Assembly (NCBI GenBank): GCA_948762645.1 | Contig: CAQBRY010000020.1 | Span: forward strand, 1-21,261 | Reading direction: 5' to 3' | Source: an uncultured Eubacteriales bacterium | GTDB taxonomy: Bacteria; Bacillota; Clostridia; Oscillospirales; Acutalibacteraceae | DNA: 21,261 nt | Part shown: positions 8,163 to 17,581 of the stretch, piece after piece | Layout of the letters: every line of letters begins with the position of its first letter | Numbering within the stretch: position 1 is the first letter of the stretch | The notes under the pieces: generated by a model | Databases searched by the model: none | Seen by the model: the letters and a program-made list of their open reading frames with translations, nothing else | Told to the model about the DNA's origin: nothing | Translations under genes and position numbers: made by a program

Positions 8163-9317
8163 TTGACAGAAAATCTATCCATCCTAGGCTCCACAGGTTC
8201 AGTCGGTACACAAGCCCTTGAAGTGGTTGACGAGCTAAATATTCCGGTTGATGCACTTGCTGCAAACAGTAATATTAATCTTTTAGAAAAACAAATAAGA
8301 AAATTTTTCCCTTCAAAAGTTTGCGTATATGACGAAAAATCTGCAAAAATACTTAAAGATAATATAAAAGATACGTCTACAAAAGTTTACTCCGGAATGG
8401 ATGGCTTGTGCGATATAGTATCCAAAAATTCTTCCGATACGGTTTTAACGTCTATTAGCGGTATGATAGGATTAGTCCCGACGCTAGAAGCTATTAAAGC
8501 CAAAAAAAATATTGCTCTTGCAAATAAGGAGACGCTTGTTGTAGGCGGAGAAATCGTAACTAGGGAAGCTAAAAAGCAAGGCGTTAAAATATTTCCCGTA
8601 GACAGTGAGCACAGTGCAATATTTCAGTGTATACAAGGTATAGAAAGTCCCCAAGACATTAAAAGATTGATACTCACAGCCTCAGGCGGTCCATTTTTCG
8701 GAAAGAAACTATCAGAACTGAAAAACGTTACAGTTCATGACGCTTTAAATCATCCTAATTGGACAATGGGCAAAAAAATAACAATTGACTCTGCAACCAT
8801 GATGAATAAAGGTCTTGAAGTAATAGAGGCAGCGTGGCTTTTTAATATGGACCCGCAGCAAATAGACGTAATAGTGCACAGGGAAAGCATAATACATTCA
8901 ATGGTGGAATTTAAAGATAATGCGGTTTTATCTCAAATGGGAATCCCAAGTATGAAAGTTCCAATACAATACGCATTAACATATCCTGAAAGAAAAATTT
9001 CTTCTTCACAAAGTTTAGATTTTACAAAATATAATAAACTGACATTTTATGAACCCGACTGCGAAACTTTTAAATGTCTTAAAATATGTAAAGACGCAAT
9101 AAAGATTGGTGGAACGATGCCTACTGCTGTAAATGCGGCTAACGAAGAGGCGGTATCGCTATTTTTAAATGGGAAAATAAGTTTTCTTCAAATTCAAGAA
9201 ATAGTAGAATTTATTTTTAAAAATCATAAACCTCAGAAAATTAATTCATTATATGATATACTAAACACAGATGAAAATATTAAAAAATTAGTTCTAAAAA
9301 AATTTAACAGTAATTAG
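8163..9317 (+). CDS. dxr: 1-deoxy-D-xylulose 5-phosphate reductoisomerase
   Basis: Dxr (IspC) converts DXP to 2-C-methyl-D-erythritol 4-phosphate with NADPH, the first committed step of the MEP isoprenoid pathway. Visible motifs are the NADPH loop LGSTGSVGTQAL at the N-terminus, ALANKETLVVGGEIV, PVDSEHSAIFQ (metal-binding Asp/Glu), the flexible substrate loop with LTASGGPFFG and HPNWTMGKKITIDSATMMNKGLE, and NAANEEAV. The start is uncertain: TTG at 8163 gives MTENLSILGSTG, matching homologues, with AAGAAAAGAG upstream; TTG at 8154 would add three residues. About 384 residues is normal. It belongs to the same transcription unit as rseP and ispG. Confidence 0.95.
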   Translation: MTENLSILGSTGSVGTQALEVVDELNIPVDALAANSNINLLEKQIRKFFPSKVCVYDEKSAKILKDNIKDTSTKVYSGMDGLCDIVSKNSSDTVLTSISGMIGLVPTLEAIKAKKNIALANKETLVVGGEIVTREAKKQGVKIFPVDSEHSAIFQCIQGIESPQDIKRLILTASGGPFFGKKLSELKNVTVHDALNHPNWTMGKKITIDSATMMNKGLEVIEAAWLFNMDPQQIDVIVHRESIIHSMVEFKDNAVLSQMGIPSMKVPIQYALTYPERKISSSQSLDFTKYNKLTFYEPDCETFKCLKICKDAIKIGGTMPTAVNAANEEAVSLFLNGKISFLQIQEIVEFIFKNHKPQKINSLYDILNTDENIKKLVLKKFNSN

Positions 9318-9328
9318 GAGGCTATTTA

Positions 9329-10384
9329 ATGAACATATTACTTATAATATTTGCAATAATACTATTTAATTTAATTGTATTCGTACATGAATTCGGTCAC
9401 TTTTTTACAGCAAAATCATTTGGAGTAAAAGTCAATGAATTCGCAATAGGAATGGGCCCTAAAATACTCAAATTTCAAAAAGGTGAAACCCTTTATTCAT
9501 TAAGACTCTTCCCTATCGGCGGCTTTTGCGATATGGAAGGAGAAGACGAAGAAAGCAATGACGAAAGGTCCTTTGATAAACGCAAACCCTGGCAGAAAAT
9601 TATAATCGTAGCTGCCGGAGCTATAATGAATATCATCCTTGGAATAATAATGACATTTATTTTATTAGTTCAGCAGCCAAAATTTGCTTCCACAACAATA
9701 TCTAAATTTTCTGATAATGCAGTTTCCAATCACCACGGTCTTCTCGAAGGAGATCAAATCGATTACGTAAACGGATTTAGAACAAGAACATATAAAGATA
9801 TGGCTTTTGCGATAGCTACAAACAAAGAAAATACCTTTAATATGCAAGTAAATAGAGAAGGAGAAAAAATAACTTTAGAAAATATACAATTTTTAAGTAC
9901 CACAAGCGAAAACGGATCAGTTTCCATACAATTAGATTTCTACGTTGAACCAGTAGAAAAAAACTTTATAACAATAGTCAAGCACTCCCTTCTTGATACA
10001 TTATCTACAGTTAAAATGGTTTGGGCAAGTTTAATAGGAATTATCTCCGGTAAATTTTCCTTTAACGATATGGCAGGTCCTGTTGGTATAGCTTCCGTAA
10101 TAGGTGAGGCCACCAGTGAAGGATTAAAAGTAAATGCTTTGTATGCTCTAAATAATATAATCTCTATAATGGCAATGATTACTGTAAACTTAGGAATCAT
10201 AAATCTTCTACCTCTCCCCGCTCTAGACGGAGGAAGATTAGTATTTTTGCTATTTGAACTTATATTTAAAAAGAAATTAGACCCTAAATATGAAGGATGG
10301 ATACATGCCGCAGGATTTTTTATTCTTATAGCTCTTATGCTTCTAATAACATTTAGTGATATTATAAAACTAATGCCAAGATAA
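9329..10384 (+). CDS. rseP: Site-2 intramembrane zinc metalloprotease
   Basis: This is an M50B protease that cuts substrates inside the membrane; in relatives (RseP/RasP) it clears anti-sigma factors and leftover signal peptides. The zinc site is in the first membrane helix (FVHEFGHFFTA; HExxH at residues 20-24), and the third ligand is Asp300 in LLPLPALDGGRLVF near the C-terminus. One PDZ domain sits between (about 120-190; LLEGDQIDYVNGFRTRTYKD). About four membrane segments are seen: 1-22, 92-113, 280-298 and 326-345. A clean AGGAGG precedes the ATG. The length of 351 is typical for Firmicutes with a single PDZ. The natural substrate cannot be told; no sigma/anti-sigma pair is nearby. Confidence 0.94.
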   Translation: MNILLIIFAIILFNLIVFVHEFGHFFTAKSFGVKVNEFAIGMGPKILKFQKGETLYSLRLFPIGGFCDMEGEDEESNDERSFDKRKPWQKIIIVAAGAIMNIILGIIMTFILLVQQPKFASTTISKFSDNAVSNHHGLLEGDQIDYVNGFRTRTYKDMAFAIATNKENTFNMQVNREGEKITLENIQFLSTTSENGSVSIQLDFYVEPVEKNFITIVKHSLLDTLSTVKMVWASLIGIISGKFSFNDMAGPVGIASVIGEATSEGLKVNALYALNNIISIMAMITVNLGIINLLPLPALDGGRLVFLLFELIFKKKLDPKYEGWIHAAGFFILIALMLLITFSDIIKLMPR

Positions 10385-10409
10385 ACATAATAAAGAGGTA
10401 TATACTTTA

Positions 10410-11456
10410 ATGAGAAGACCTTCTAAAAAAATTAAAGTTGGTAATATTTATATAGGTGGGGATTCTCCTATATCTGTTCAATCGATGTTAAACGCCCCGT
10501 CACATAACACTCAAGAAAATATTCATCAAGCTCTGGAACTCGAGAAATTCGGATGCGACATAATAAGAATATCCGTCCCAACAAAAGAATCTGTTAGCAA
10601 TATATATGAATTAAAGAAAAAAATTAAAGTACCCATCGTAGCTGACATACATTTTAATTATAAACTAGCTTTAGAATCTATTTCGGCAGGTGCCGATAAA
10701 ATAAGAATAAATCCCGGAAATATAGGAATAGAAGAAAATATTAAAAAAGTTGCACAAAAATGCATGGAAAGTAATATTCCAATTAGAGTAGGAATAAATT
10801 CAGGTTCTTTAGAAAAAAAAGTGCTTGAAAAATATGGTAAAGTTACTCCCGAAGCTATGTGTGAAAGTGCTTTATATAACGTAAAACTACTAGAGAAATA
10901 TAACTTTGATAATATTATAATATCAATAAAATCTTCTAATCCTTTAAATACCGTTCTTGCCTACAGATTAATATCTCAAAAATGTAATTATCCCTTACAT
11001 GTAGGGATCACGGAATCCGGAACTGAAACTTTAGGATCAATAAAGTCATTTGCTACGATAGGATCCTTATTAATTGATGGTATAGGCGATACAATAAGAG
11101 TGTCTTTAACCGCAGAGCCTAAAAAAGAAATTGCTGCAGGAATTAATCTTCTTAAATCTTTGAATCTTTATAGATCCGGTATAGAGTTTATATCTTGTCC
11201 TACCTGCGGAAGAACACGAATTGATATTATAAAAATAGCTAATGATATAGAAAAATTCTTGGCTGAATATAAAAAAAATATAAAAGTGGCAGTCATGGGG
11301 TGCGTAGTAAATGGTCCTGGAGAAGCCAAAGACGCAGATATTGGTATAGCCGGAGGAAACGGTATAGGAATAATATTTAAAAAAGGTGAAATTATTAAAA
11401 AAGTAAAAGAAGAAGAGTTAGTAAAACAGTTAATAAAAGAAATTGAAAAAATGTAA
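10410..11456 (+). CDS. ispG: 4-hydroxy-3-methylbut-2-enyl diphosphate synthase (IspG)
   Basis: IspG (GcpE) reduces the cyclic diphosphate MEcPP to HMBPP, the next-to-last step of the MEP pathway, using a [4Fe-4S] cluster. The 348-residue protein has the N-terminal TIM-barrel half (VQSMLNAPSHNT, VPIVADIHFNYKLAL, IRINPGNIG, GINSGSLE, HVGITESGTE, GIGDTIRVSLT) and the C-terminal cluster domain. The cluster ligands are Cys263 and Cys266 (SCPTCGRT), Cys298 (MGCVVNGPGEA) and Glu305. AAGAGG precedes the ATG. Together with dxr it shows that isoprenoids, including the UppS substrate, come from the MEP route. The remaining MEP genes are not in this window. Confidence 0.96.
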   Translation: MRRPSKKIKVGNIYIGGDSPISVQSMLNAPSHNTQENIHQALELEKFGCDIIRISVPTKESVSNIYELKKKIKVPIVADIHFNYKLALESISAGADKIRINPGNIGIEENIKKVAQKCMESNIPIRVGINSGSLEKKVLEKYGKVTPEAMCESALYNVKLLEKYNFDNIIISIKSSNPLNTVLAYRLISQKCNYPLHVGITESGTETLGSIKSFATIGSLLIDGIGDTIRVSLTAEPKKEIAAGINLLKSLNLYRSGIEFISCPTCGRTRIDIIKIANDIEKFLAEYKKNIKVAVMGCVVNGPGEAKDADIGIAGGNGIGIIFKKGEIIKKVKEEELVKQLIKEIEKM

Positions 11457-11470
11457 AAAGGGGTCTCAAA

Positions 11471-14400
11471 TTGAGCAAAAATTTTGAAGAATTTTTTAGT
11501 AAATATATAGATACATCTGTAATAGACTTGAATATTTTAAATAGTGATATTAATAAAATCGAAATAAATAAAATTAAAAAATCTGTAGTTATAGAAATAC
11601 GCTCCAACGAAGCTATTGACAGTAAATTTATAGAAGAAGCAGAAAACACAATACTAAATTCTAAACTAGGCTTTGAAACAGTTTCTATTAAGCCTAGTTT
11701 TGTAAATTTGGATATTAATGAAAAAGTTATTAAAAATTTAATATCTGATCTTTTTAAAGAAAATCCATCTATACATAATATATTAAAAGATCTATCTTTA
11801 GATATAAACAATGAAGAAAATATATTAAATATAACTCTTAAACACAGTGGATTTAATATATTAAAAGCCATTGGCGTTGAAAATAAAATTTCAAACGAAT
11901 TATTTAAAAAATTAAATTTAAAATTTAAAGTAATTTTAATTGAAAACAAGGGGAAAAAAGTTGATATTAACTTACCTGATCCAATTTACGCTCCCAAAAA
12001 TACAGAACAGCCGAAAACTCAAGACAATCAAAATTTAAAAATAAAAGGGGAAAATGAAAATAATATTATAGAAATAAGAAAAGAAAGTAATTTGTCCCCC
12101 CAGATTATATTATCCTCGGCATCTCCTTTTTACGGAGGGATAATAAAAGAAAATCCATCGCCAATTTACGATATAGTTTCAGATTCAGAAGAAACAGTAG
12201 TTGTATGGGGAGATATTTTCGATATATCTTCAAGAACTACAAAAGACGGTACCAAAAATATATATTCTATAAGTATAACCGACTATACAAACTCCATTAT
12301 ATTGAAAATTATAGACAGTAAAGAAAGATGCAAATGTTTTGGAAAATTAAAAGTCGGAACAACTATACTTGTTAAAGGAGATACAACATACGATAAGTTT
12401 GACAGGTGCACTATACTTAAACCCAAAAATATAAATTTAATATCCAAATGGAAAGTATTAGACAAAGCAGAAAATAAAAGGGTGGAACTGCATCTTCATA
12501 CAAATATGTCTGCTATGGACGGTATTACTCCTGCATCAAAACTTATTGAAAGAGCATATGAGTGGGGACATCCAGCTATAGCTATTACAGATCACGGAGT
12601 AGCACAAGCTTTTCCTGAGGCTATGAATACTGTAAATAAAATTAAAAAAGAAGGGGGAAATATAAAAGTCATTTATGGAATAGAATCGTATTTCGTAAAT
12701 GATACAGTACCAATAGTCTGCGGAGAAAAAAATCAAGACTTTGAAAAAGAATTTATATGCTTCGACTTAGAAACCACAGGTCTTAACGCCAAAAATAACA
12801 AAATAACTGAAATTGGAGCAGTAAAAATTTTAAATGGTGAAATTATTGATACTTTTTGTACATTTGTAAATCCAGAAGAGGAAATACCTGAAAAAATAAC
12901 AGAAATAACAGGCATAACAAATGAAATGGTCAAAAACGCCCCTCTTGAAAATGAAGCTCTCAAAAGCTTTATAAGTTTTTGTGGAGAAAATCCCATTTTA
13001 GTTGCTCACAATGCCGTATTCGATGTGGCGTTTATCAACGCTTCTACAGAAAGACAAAAAATAAACTTTAATTTCACATACCTAGATACTGTACCAATGT
13101 CTAGATCCCTGCTTGGAAACTTAAAAAATCATAAACTCGATACCATCGCTAAACATCTAAAAATTCCAGAATTTAATCATCATAGAGCCTCAGATGACGC
13201 AACTGCTCTTGCTCACATATTTATAAATCTTCTTTCAATAATAAAAGAATATAAGAAGATAAGCAATGTTCAGGAAATAAATACAGCTCTATCCGGCACA
13301 GATACAAAAAAAGCCCCATCTTACCATCAAACAATACTCGTAAAAAATAATATAGGACTTAAAAATCTTTATAAACTAATATCAATGTCCCACATAGAAT
13401 ACTTCTATAAAAAACCTAGAATACCTAAAAGTAAGCTTTCAAAACTGCGCGAGGGATTATTGATAGGAAGTGCATGTGAGTCAGGAGACCTTTTCAGAGC
13501 AGTTGTTGGCGGAAGGTCATGGCAGGATTTAATAGACATAGCAAAATTTTATGACTATTTAGAAATTCAGCCAATAGATAATAATGCATTTATGATAAGA
13601 AATGGTACCGCAACCACAGAAGAACAACTCAGAGAATTCAACAGAACAATCATAAAATTGGGAGAAGAATTAAATACACCGGTAGTAGCAACCGGAGACG
13701 TACATTTTATGGATCCACAAGACGCTGAATACAGAAAAATACTAATGGCAGGACAAGGCTATGAAGACGCTCAATATCAAGCTCCCCTTTACTTAAAAAC
13801 CACAAAAGAAATGCTTGAAGACTTTGCATATTTAGGTGAAAAAAAAGCCTATGAGGTCGTGGTCGAAAATACTCAAAAAATAGCAAATATGATAGAAGAA
13901 ATTTTACCGATTCCACCGGGAGTATTTCCTCCAACTATAGAGTCTGCAGAGGAAGAACTCATAGACATAACCTGGAAAAGAGCAAAAGAAAAATACGGAG
14001 ATCCTCTTCCTGAAATTGTACATAAAAGGCTTGAAAAGGAACTAACTTCTATAACTAAACACGGATTTTCCGTATTATATATGACGGCACAAAAATTAGT
14101 TGCAGATTCGGAAAAACATGGTTATTTAGTCGGGTCAAGAGGATCCGTAGGTTCTTCCTTCGTAGCTACAATTTCCGGTATTTCCGAAGTAAATCCTTTG
14201 GCTCCCCATTATGTGTGTCCAAAGTGTAAAAACAGCGAATTCATTACTGATGGAAGTTACGGGTCAGGATTTGATTTACCTGAAAAGAATTGTCCAAAAT
14301 GCGGAGAAAAATATAGTCAAGACGGACATGATATTCCTTTTGAAACATTCTTAGGATTCGACGGCGACAAAACTCCGGATATAGACCTTAACTTTTCGGG

Positions 14401-15805
14401 AGAATATCAAGCTCAGGCTCATAGATATACCGAAAAATTATTTGGAAAAAACAATGTTTTTAAAGCAGGTACAATTGCAACCGTGGCAGATAAAACAGCT
14501 ATAGGATTCGTAAGAAAATACGCAGAAGAAAAATGTATTACCATACCAAAAGCAGAAGAATTGAGACTGGCAATGGGATGTACCGGAATTAAAAGAACAA
14601 CAGGTCAGCATCCAGGAGGAATGGTAGTAGTCCCTAAAGGAAAAGAAATATATGATTTTTGCCCTGTACAAAAACCCGCAAACGATCAGACATCAGACAG
14701 TATTACTACCCACTTCGACTTCCATTCTATTCACGATACAATTTGTAAGCTTGACGAACTTGGTCACGACGTTCCGTCCATATACTACTATTTAGAACAA
14801 TATACCGGTATAAAAGTTCAAGACGTATCAATGAGCGATAAAGACGTAATGTCATTGTTTACTTCCACTAAAGCACTTGGGGTAAGTCCCAAAGACATAG
14901 ACTCCCAAACAGGCACGTTTTCACTCCCCGAAGTAGGAACTAATTTTGTTCGCCAAATGCTTATAGATGCAAAACCTAAAACATTTACAGACCTAATACA
15001 AATTTCAGGACTATCTCACGGTACAGATGTTTGGGTAGGAAACGCTCAGGAACTTATTAAAAAAGGAATTTGTAAAATTTCCGACGTTATTGGTACAAGA
15101 GACAGCATTATGACATATCTAATGTACAAAGGTCTGGAACCTAAAATGGCGTTTAAAATAATGGAGATAACTAGAAAAGGTAAGGCATCAAAGCTCCTAA
15201 CTGAGGAACATATAAGTGAAATGAAAAAGCATAACGTACCTAAGTGGTATATAGACTCGTGTATGACAATAAAATATATGTTTCCAAAAGCTCATGCAGC
15301 CGCATATATGATTTCAACTTTAAGATTTGGATGGTATAAAGTTCATAGACCCGTAGAATACTACGCTGCATACTTTACAGTACGTGGAGAAGATCTTGAC
15401 GGAATTTTAGTAATGCAAGGAAGAGACGCAGTAAAAAGAAAAATTAGTGAAATATCTTTAAAGGGGAAAGAGGCAAGTGCCAAAGAACTGGCCTCATACG
15501 CTACATTACAAATTGTAAACGAAATGCTTGCAAGAAAAATAGAAGTTCTGCCAATAGACCTATACAAATCTCATTCTTATAAATTCTTAGTCGAAGATGG
15601 AAAAATAAGATTACCGTTTTCATCATTAAATGGTGTAGGTACTGCAGCAGCTAAAAATCTGGAAGATGCCAGAGAAGAAGGTGAATTTTTGTCCATAGAG
15701 GACCTACAAAACAGATCTAAAATAACAAAATCCGTCATAGAAACCTTAAAATCTGCTAATATCCTAAAAGGTCTCCCGGAAAGCAGTCAGCTGACTTTAT
15801 TTTAA
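11471..15805 (+). CDS. polC: DNA polymerase III alpha subunit, PolC type
   Basis: PolC is the replicative DNA polymerase of low-GC Gram-positives, with proofreading in the same chain. Its 1444 residues are in the normal range. In order: a divergent Lys/Asn/Ile-rich N-terminal domain (1-225); an OB fold (about 235-325); a PHP domain (ELHLHTNMSAMDG 339-351, AITDHGVAQAFPEA) split by the inserted exonuclease; the DEDDh exonuclease (FDLETTG with Asp432/Glu434, HNAVFDVAF with Asp518, HRASDDATALAH with His571/Asp576); then the palm and fingers (GSRGSVGSSFVATISG 888-903, a four-Cys zinc knuckle 916/919/941/944, active-site acids in PDIDLNFSGEYQ 969-980). The C-terminus ends LTLF, a plausible clamp-binding tail. 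The TTG start at 11471 is preceded by AAAAAGGGG. It closes the housekeeping run, 14 bp after ispG. Only the N-terminal 225 residues differ much from relatives. Confidence 0.97.
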   Translation: MSKNFEEFFSKYIDTSVIDLNILNSDINKIEINKIKKSVVIEIRSNEAIDSKFIEEAENTILNSKLGFETVSIKPSFVNLDINEKVIKNLISDLFKENPSIHNILKDLSLDINNEENILNITLKHSGFNILKAIGVENKISNELFKKLNLKFKVILIENKGKKVDINLPDPIYAPKNTEQPKTQDNQNLKIKGENENNIIEIRKESNLSPQIILSSASPFYGGIIKENPSPIYDIVSDSEETVVVWGDIFDISSRTTKDGTKNIYSISITDYTNSIILKIIDSKERCKCFGKLKVGTTILVKGDTTYDKFDRCTILKPKNINLISKWKVLDKAENKRVELHLHTNMSAMDGITPASKLIERAYEWGHPAIAITDHGVAQAFPEAMNTVNKIKKEGGNIKVIYGIESYFVNDTVPIVCGEKNQDFEKEFICFDLETTGLNAKNNKITEIGAVKILNGEIIDTFCTFVNPEEEIPEKITEITGITNEMVKNAPLENEALKSFISFCGENPILVAHNAVFDVAFINASTERQKINFNFTYLDTVPMSRSLLGNLKNHKLDTIAKHLKIPEFNHHRASDDATALAHIFINLLSIIKEYKKISNVQEINTALSGTDTKKAPSYHQTILVKNNIGLKNLYKLISMSHIEYFYKKPRIPKSKLSKLREGLLIGSACESGDLFRAVVGGRSWQDLIDIAKFYDYLEIQPIDNNAFMIRNGTATTEEQLREFNRTIIKLGEELNTPVVATGDVHFMDPQDAEYRKILMAGQGYEDAQYQAPLYLKTTKEMLEDFAYLGEKKAYEVVVENTQKIANMIEEILPIPPGVFPPTIESAEEELIDITWKRAKEKYGDPLPEIVHKRLEKELTSITKHGFSVLYMTAQKLVADSEKHGYLVGSRGSVGSSFVATISGISEVNPLAPHYVCPKCKNSEFITDGSYGSGFDLPEKNCPKCGEKYSQDGHDIPFETFLGFDGDKTPDIDLNFSGEYQAQAHRYTEKLFGKNNVFKAGTIATVADKTAIGFVRKYAEEKCITIPKAEELRLAMGCTGIKRTTGQHPGGMVVVPKGKEIYDFCPVQKPANDQTSDSITTHFDFHSIHDTICKLDELGHDVPSIYYYLEQYTGIKVQDVSMSDKDVMSLFTSTKALGVSPKDIDSQTGTFSLPEVGTNFVRQMLIDAKPKTFTDLIQISGLSHGTDVWVGNAQELIKKGICKISDVIGTRDSIMTYLMYKGLEPKMAFKIMEITRKGKASKLLTEEHISEMKKHNVPKWYIDSCMTIKYMFPKAHAAAYMISTLRFGWYKVHRPVEYYAAYFTVRGEDLDGILVMQGRDAVKRKISEISLKGKEASAKELASYATLQIVNEMLARKIEVLPIDLYKSHSYKFLVEDGKIRLPFSSLNGVGTAAAKNLEDAREEGEFLSIEDLQNRSKITKSVIETLKSANILKGLPESSQLTLF

Positions 15806-15831
15806 CTATAAAGAGGTGGTAACTTTCAAAT

Positions 15832-16953
15832 ATGAAAATAAATATAAAACTTAAAAATTATATATTTTTAATATCCTATGCTATAATTCTATACTTTACC
15901 TTGTCCAACTTTTCCTACGTTTTATACTTGATAACTAAACTACTTCATATATTTACTCCATTTATTTATGGATTTGTTATAGCCTATATAGTTAACTGGC
16001 CCTATGAATTTTTCAAAAATAAATTCTATGATAAAAAATTTAAAAATAATCCTAAGTTCGCAAACATACTTTCATTTATATCTGCTTATATAATGGTTTT
16101 TGGAATAATAGCATTCGTACTGGGAATAATTGCTCCGCAATTAATCTTAAGTATAGAGCACTTAGTAAACAATTTTTCAAAATATGTTGATTCATTAAAT
16201 ATATGGGTGGATTCGCTATACAAATACTTTAAAATAAACTTCCTACCACCAAATTATACTCAAACCATTATATCCAATATGGAGCATAATATAGAAAAAT
16301 TTACAGACACACTCTTCCCCAGCGTATTTAATTTTACAAGAAGTTTTGCACTTGGCATATATAATCTAATAATAGGAACTGTAATTTCTTTTTATCTAAT
16401 CGGAAGCAAAGAAAAACTACTTTATCAATTCGACCTATTAATTTCTACTTATATTCCTGAAAAAATTTCTAACAATATATTTAAAATATTTCATTTGTCC
16501 CATGATACATTCGGGAAATTCATAATGGGAAAATTTCTTGACTCATTAATAATAGGTATTCTTTGCTTTATAGGTATGATCATTTTCAAAATACCTTACT
16601 CCATACTAATCAGTGTAGTTGTGGGAGTTACAAATATAATTCCATTTTTTGGTCCCTTTATAGGTGCTATACCTTGTATATTTATACTACTAATAGTAAA
16701 TCCTATTAAGGCTCTATGGTTTACTATATTTATAATAGCTTTGCAGCAAATTGACGGTAATATTATAGGTCCAAAAATACTCGGAAATTCTGTAGGCATA
16801 TCCGGAATGTGGATAATGTTCAGTGTAATAATAGGGGGAGGATTATTTGGAATAACAGGTATGATAGTTGGGGTACCAATTTTTGCAGTAATTTATACCA
16901 TAATGGGTGAATCTATAAGAAACAAACAAGAAAAAGAAAATTTAAGTTTATAG
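15832..16953 (+). CDS. AI-2E family membrane transporter
   Basis: A 373-residue polytopic membrane protein of the AI-2 exporter (TqsA/PerM/YdbI) superfamily. It has two N-terminal hydrophobic helices, a helix near 73-93, a soluble segment at about 95-170, then the conserved C-terminal helices with NIIPFFGPFIGAIP, ALQQIDGNIIGPKILGNSVG and GLFGITGMIVGVPIFAVIYT, which are the family signature. Members export small molecules or exchange Na+/H+; the substrate here cannot be assigned, and the AI-2 link is by family name only. AAGAGGTGG lies upstream. It starts 26 bp after polC, so it may be co-transcribed. In many Firmicutes rimP-nusA follows polC instead. Confidence 0.85.
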   Translation: MKINIKLKNYIFLISYAIILYFTLSNFSYVLYLITKLLHIFTPFIYGFVIAYIVNWPYEFFKNKFYDKKFKNNPKFANILSFISAYIMVFGIIAFVLGIIAPQLILSIEHLVNNFSKYVDSLNIWVDSLYKYFKINFLPPNYTQTIISNMEHNIEKFTDTLFPSVFNFTRSFALGIYNLIIGTVISFYLIGSKEKLLYQFDLLISTYIPEKISNNIFKIFHLSHDTFGKFIMGKFLDSLIIGILCFIGMIIFKIPYSILISVVVGVTNIIPFFGPFIGAIPCIFILLIVNPIKALWFTIFIIALQQIDGNIIGPKILGNSVGISGMWIMFSVIIGGGLFGITGMIVGVPIFAVIYTIMGESIRNKQEKENLSL

Positions 16954-16989
16954 AATTTATTATATTATTATAAAAAAACAGCAAATATA

Positions 16990-17018
16990 TTGAATTTATC
17001 ATTAAAATATTATAAAAT
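16990..17018 (+). promoter_or_regulatory. Promoter of the Nif11-like gene
   Basis: TTGAAT (16990-16995), 17 bp, TAAAAT (17013-17018), with the start codon 31 bp further on at 17050 after AAGGAG (17034-17039). It gives the gene its own transcript separate from the polC run. The surrounding DNA is very AT-rich, so boxes can arise by chance. Confidence 0.5.
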
Positions 17019-17049
17019 AGATTATTATTTTTTAAGGAGTGTGTTTAAA

Positions 17050-17568
17050 ATGAGTACAGACAAAATAGTAGCATTATTTAAAGATAAAGAGTTTATTGAA
17101 AAGTACAATTCTTGCAAAAGTCCACTCGAAAAATCCGAGCTACTTTCAAAAAATGGTATGTCTATTAGCGAAGATGAAATAAAATCTTTAGAAAATTATA
17201 CTAAAAATGGATCTTCAATAGAAGATAATAATTTACAAAATATTTCCGGAGGAGTAAAATTCAAACCATTTATTAAAGGTGCGGCAATAACACTCATTTC
17301 AGCTGCCAGTGCAGCAGGGCTTGTTTATGCCAGAGGAAAATTTCTAGATAGCAAGAAAGAACCTCCAAAAAATAAGCTTAGTATTTCCGATCCCAACAGT
17401 TTTGAAGTTTTACCAAATCATGATGTCATTTCTCCCACCGGTGAAAATTTAAGCGAAAGCCCTAATAATTTTAGCCCAGCTAATAACAGCAGTTACGATA
17501 AGATCAATTTTTTTGATTCTGACAACACTAAGAATAAAAAGTCATCGTGGTGGTGGCCATTTTCTTGA
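17050..17568 (+). CDS. Nif11-like double-glycine leader protein with one membrane helix
   Basis: I do not recognise a named protein. The first 68 of 172 residues resemble a Nif11-type RiPP leader: short amphipathic helices (DKIVALFKDKEFIEKYN, SPLEKSELLSKNGMSISEDE, shown as separate parts) ending in LQNISGG at 62-68, the double-glycine cut site of C39 peptidase exporters. After it come a basic hydrophobic helix (76-94, GAAITLISAASAAGLVYA), a Pro/Ser/Asn-rich disordered region (100-160), and a tail with three Trp in a row (167-169, SSWWWPFS). The only Cys is residue 22, in the leader, so a thioether-type core is excluded. The ATG at 17050 is chosen for AAGGAG 10 bases upstream and for the promoter at 16990. 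No modification enzyme or C39 transporter is visible in the window. It could be a bacteriocin-like secreted product, or a membrane protein that merely kept the leader fold. It ends 13 bp from the convergent M23 gene. Confidence 0.65.
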   Translation: MSTDKIVALFKDKEFIEKYNSCKSPLEKSELLSKNGMSISEDEIKSLENYTKNGSSIEDNNLQNISGGVKFKPFIKGAAITLISAASAAGLVYARGKFLDSKKEPPKNKLSISDPNSFEVLPNHDVISPTGENLSESPNNFSPANNSSYDKINFFDSDNTKNKKSSWWWPFS

Positions 17569-17581
17569 TTCTTAAGAAATC

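Noticed and set aside
11395..11949. Minus-strand open frame of 184 residues across the ispG/polC junction
   Set aside because: Composition is Leu/Phe/Ile/Ser-rich as expected for the complement of Lys/Asn-rich coding DNA; the plus strand is clearly polC.
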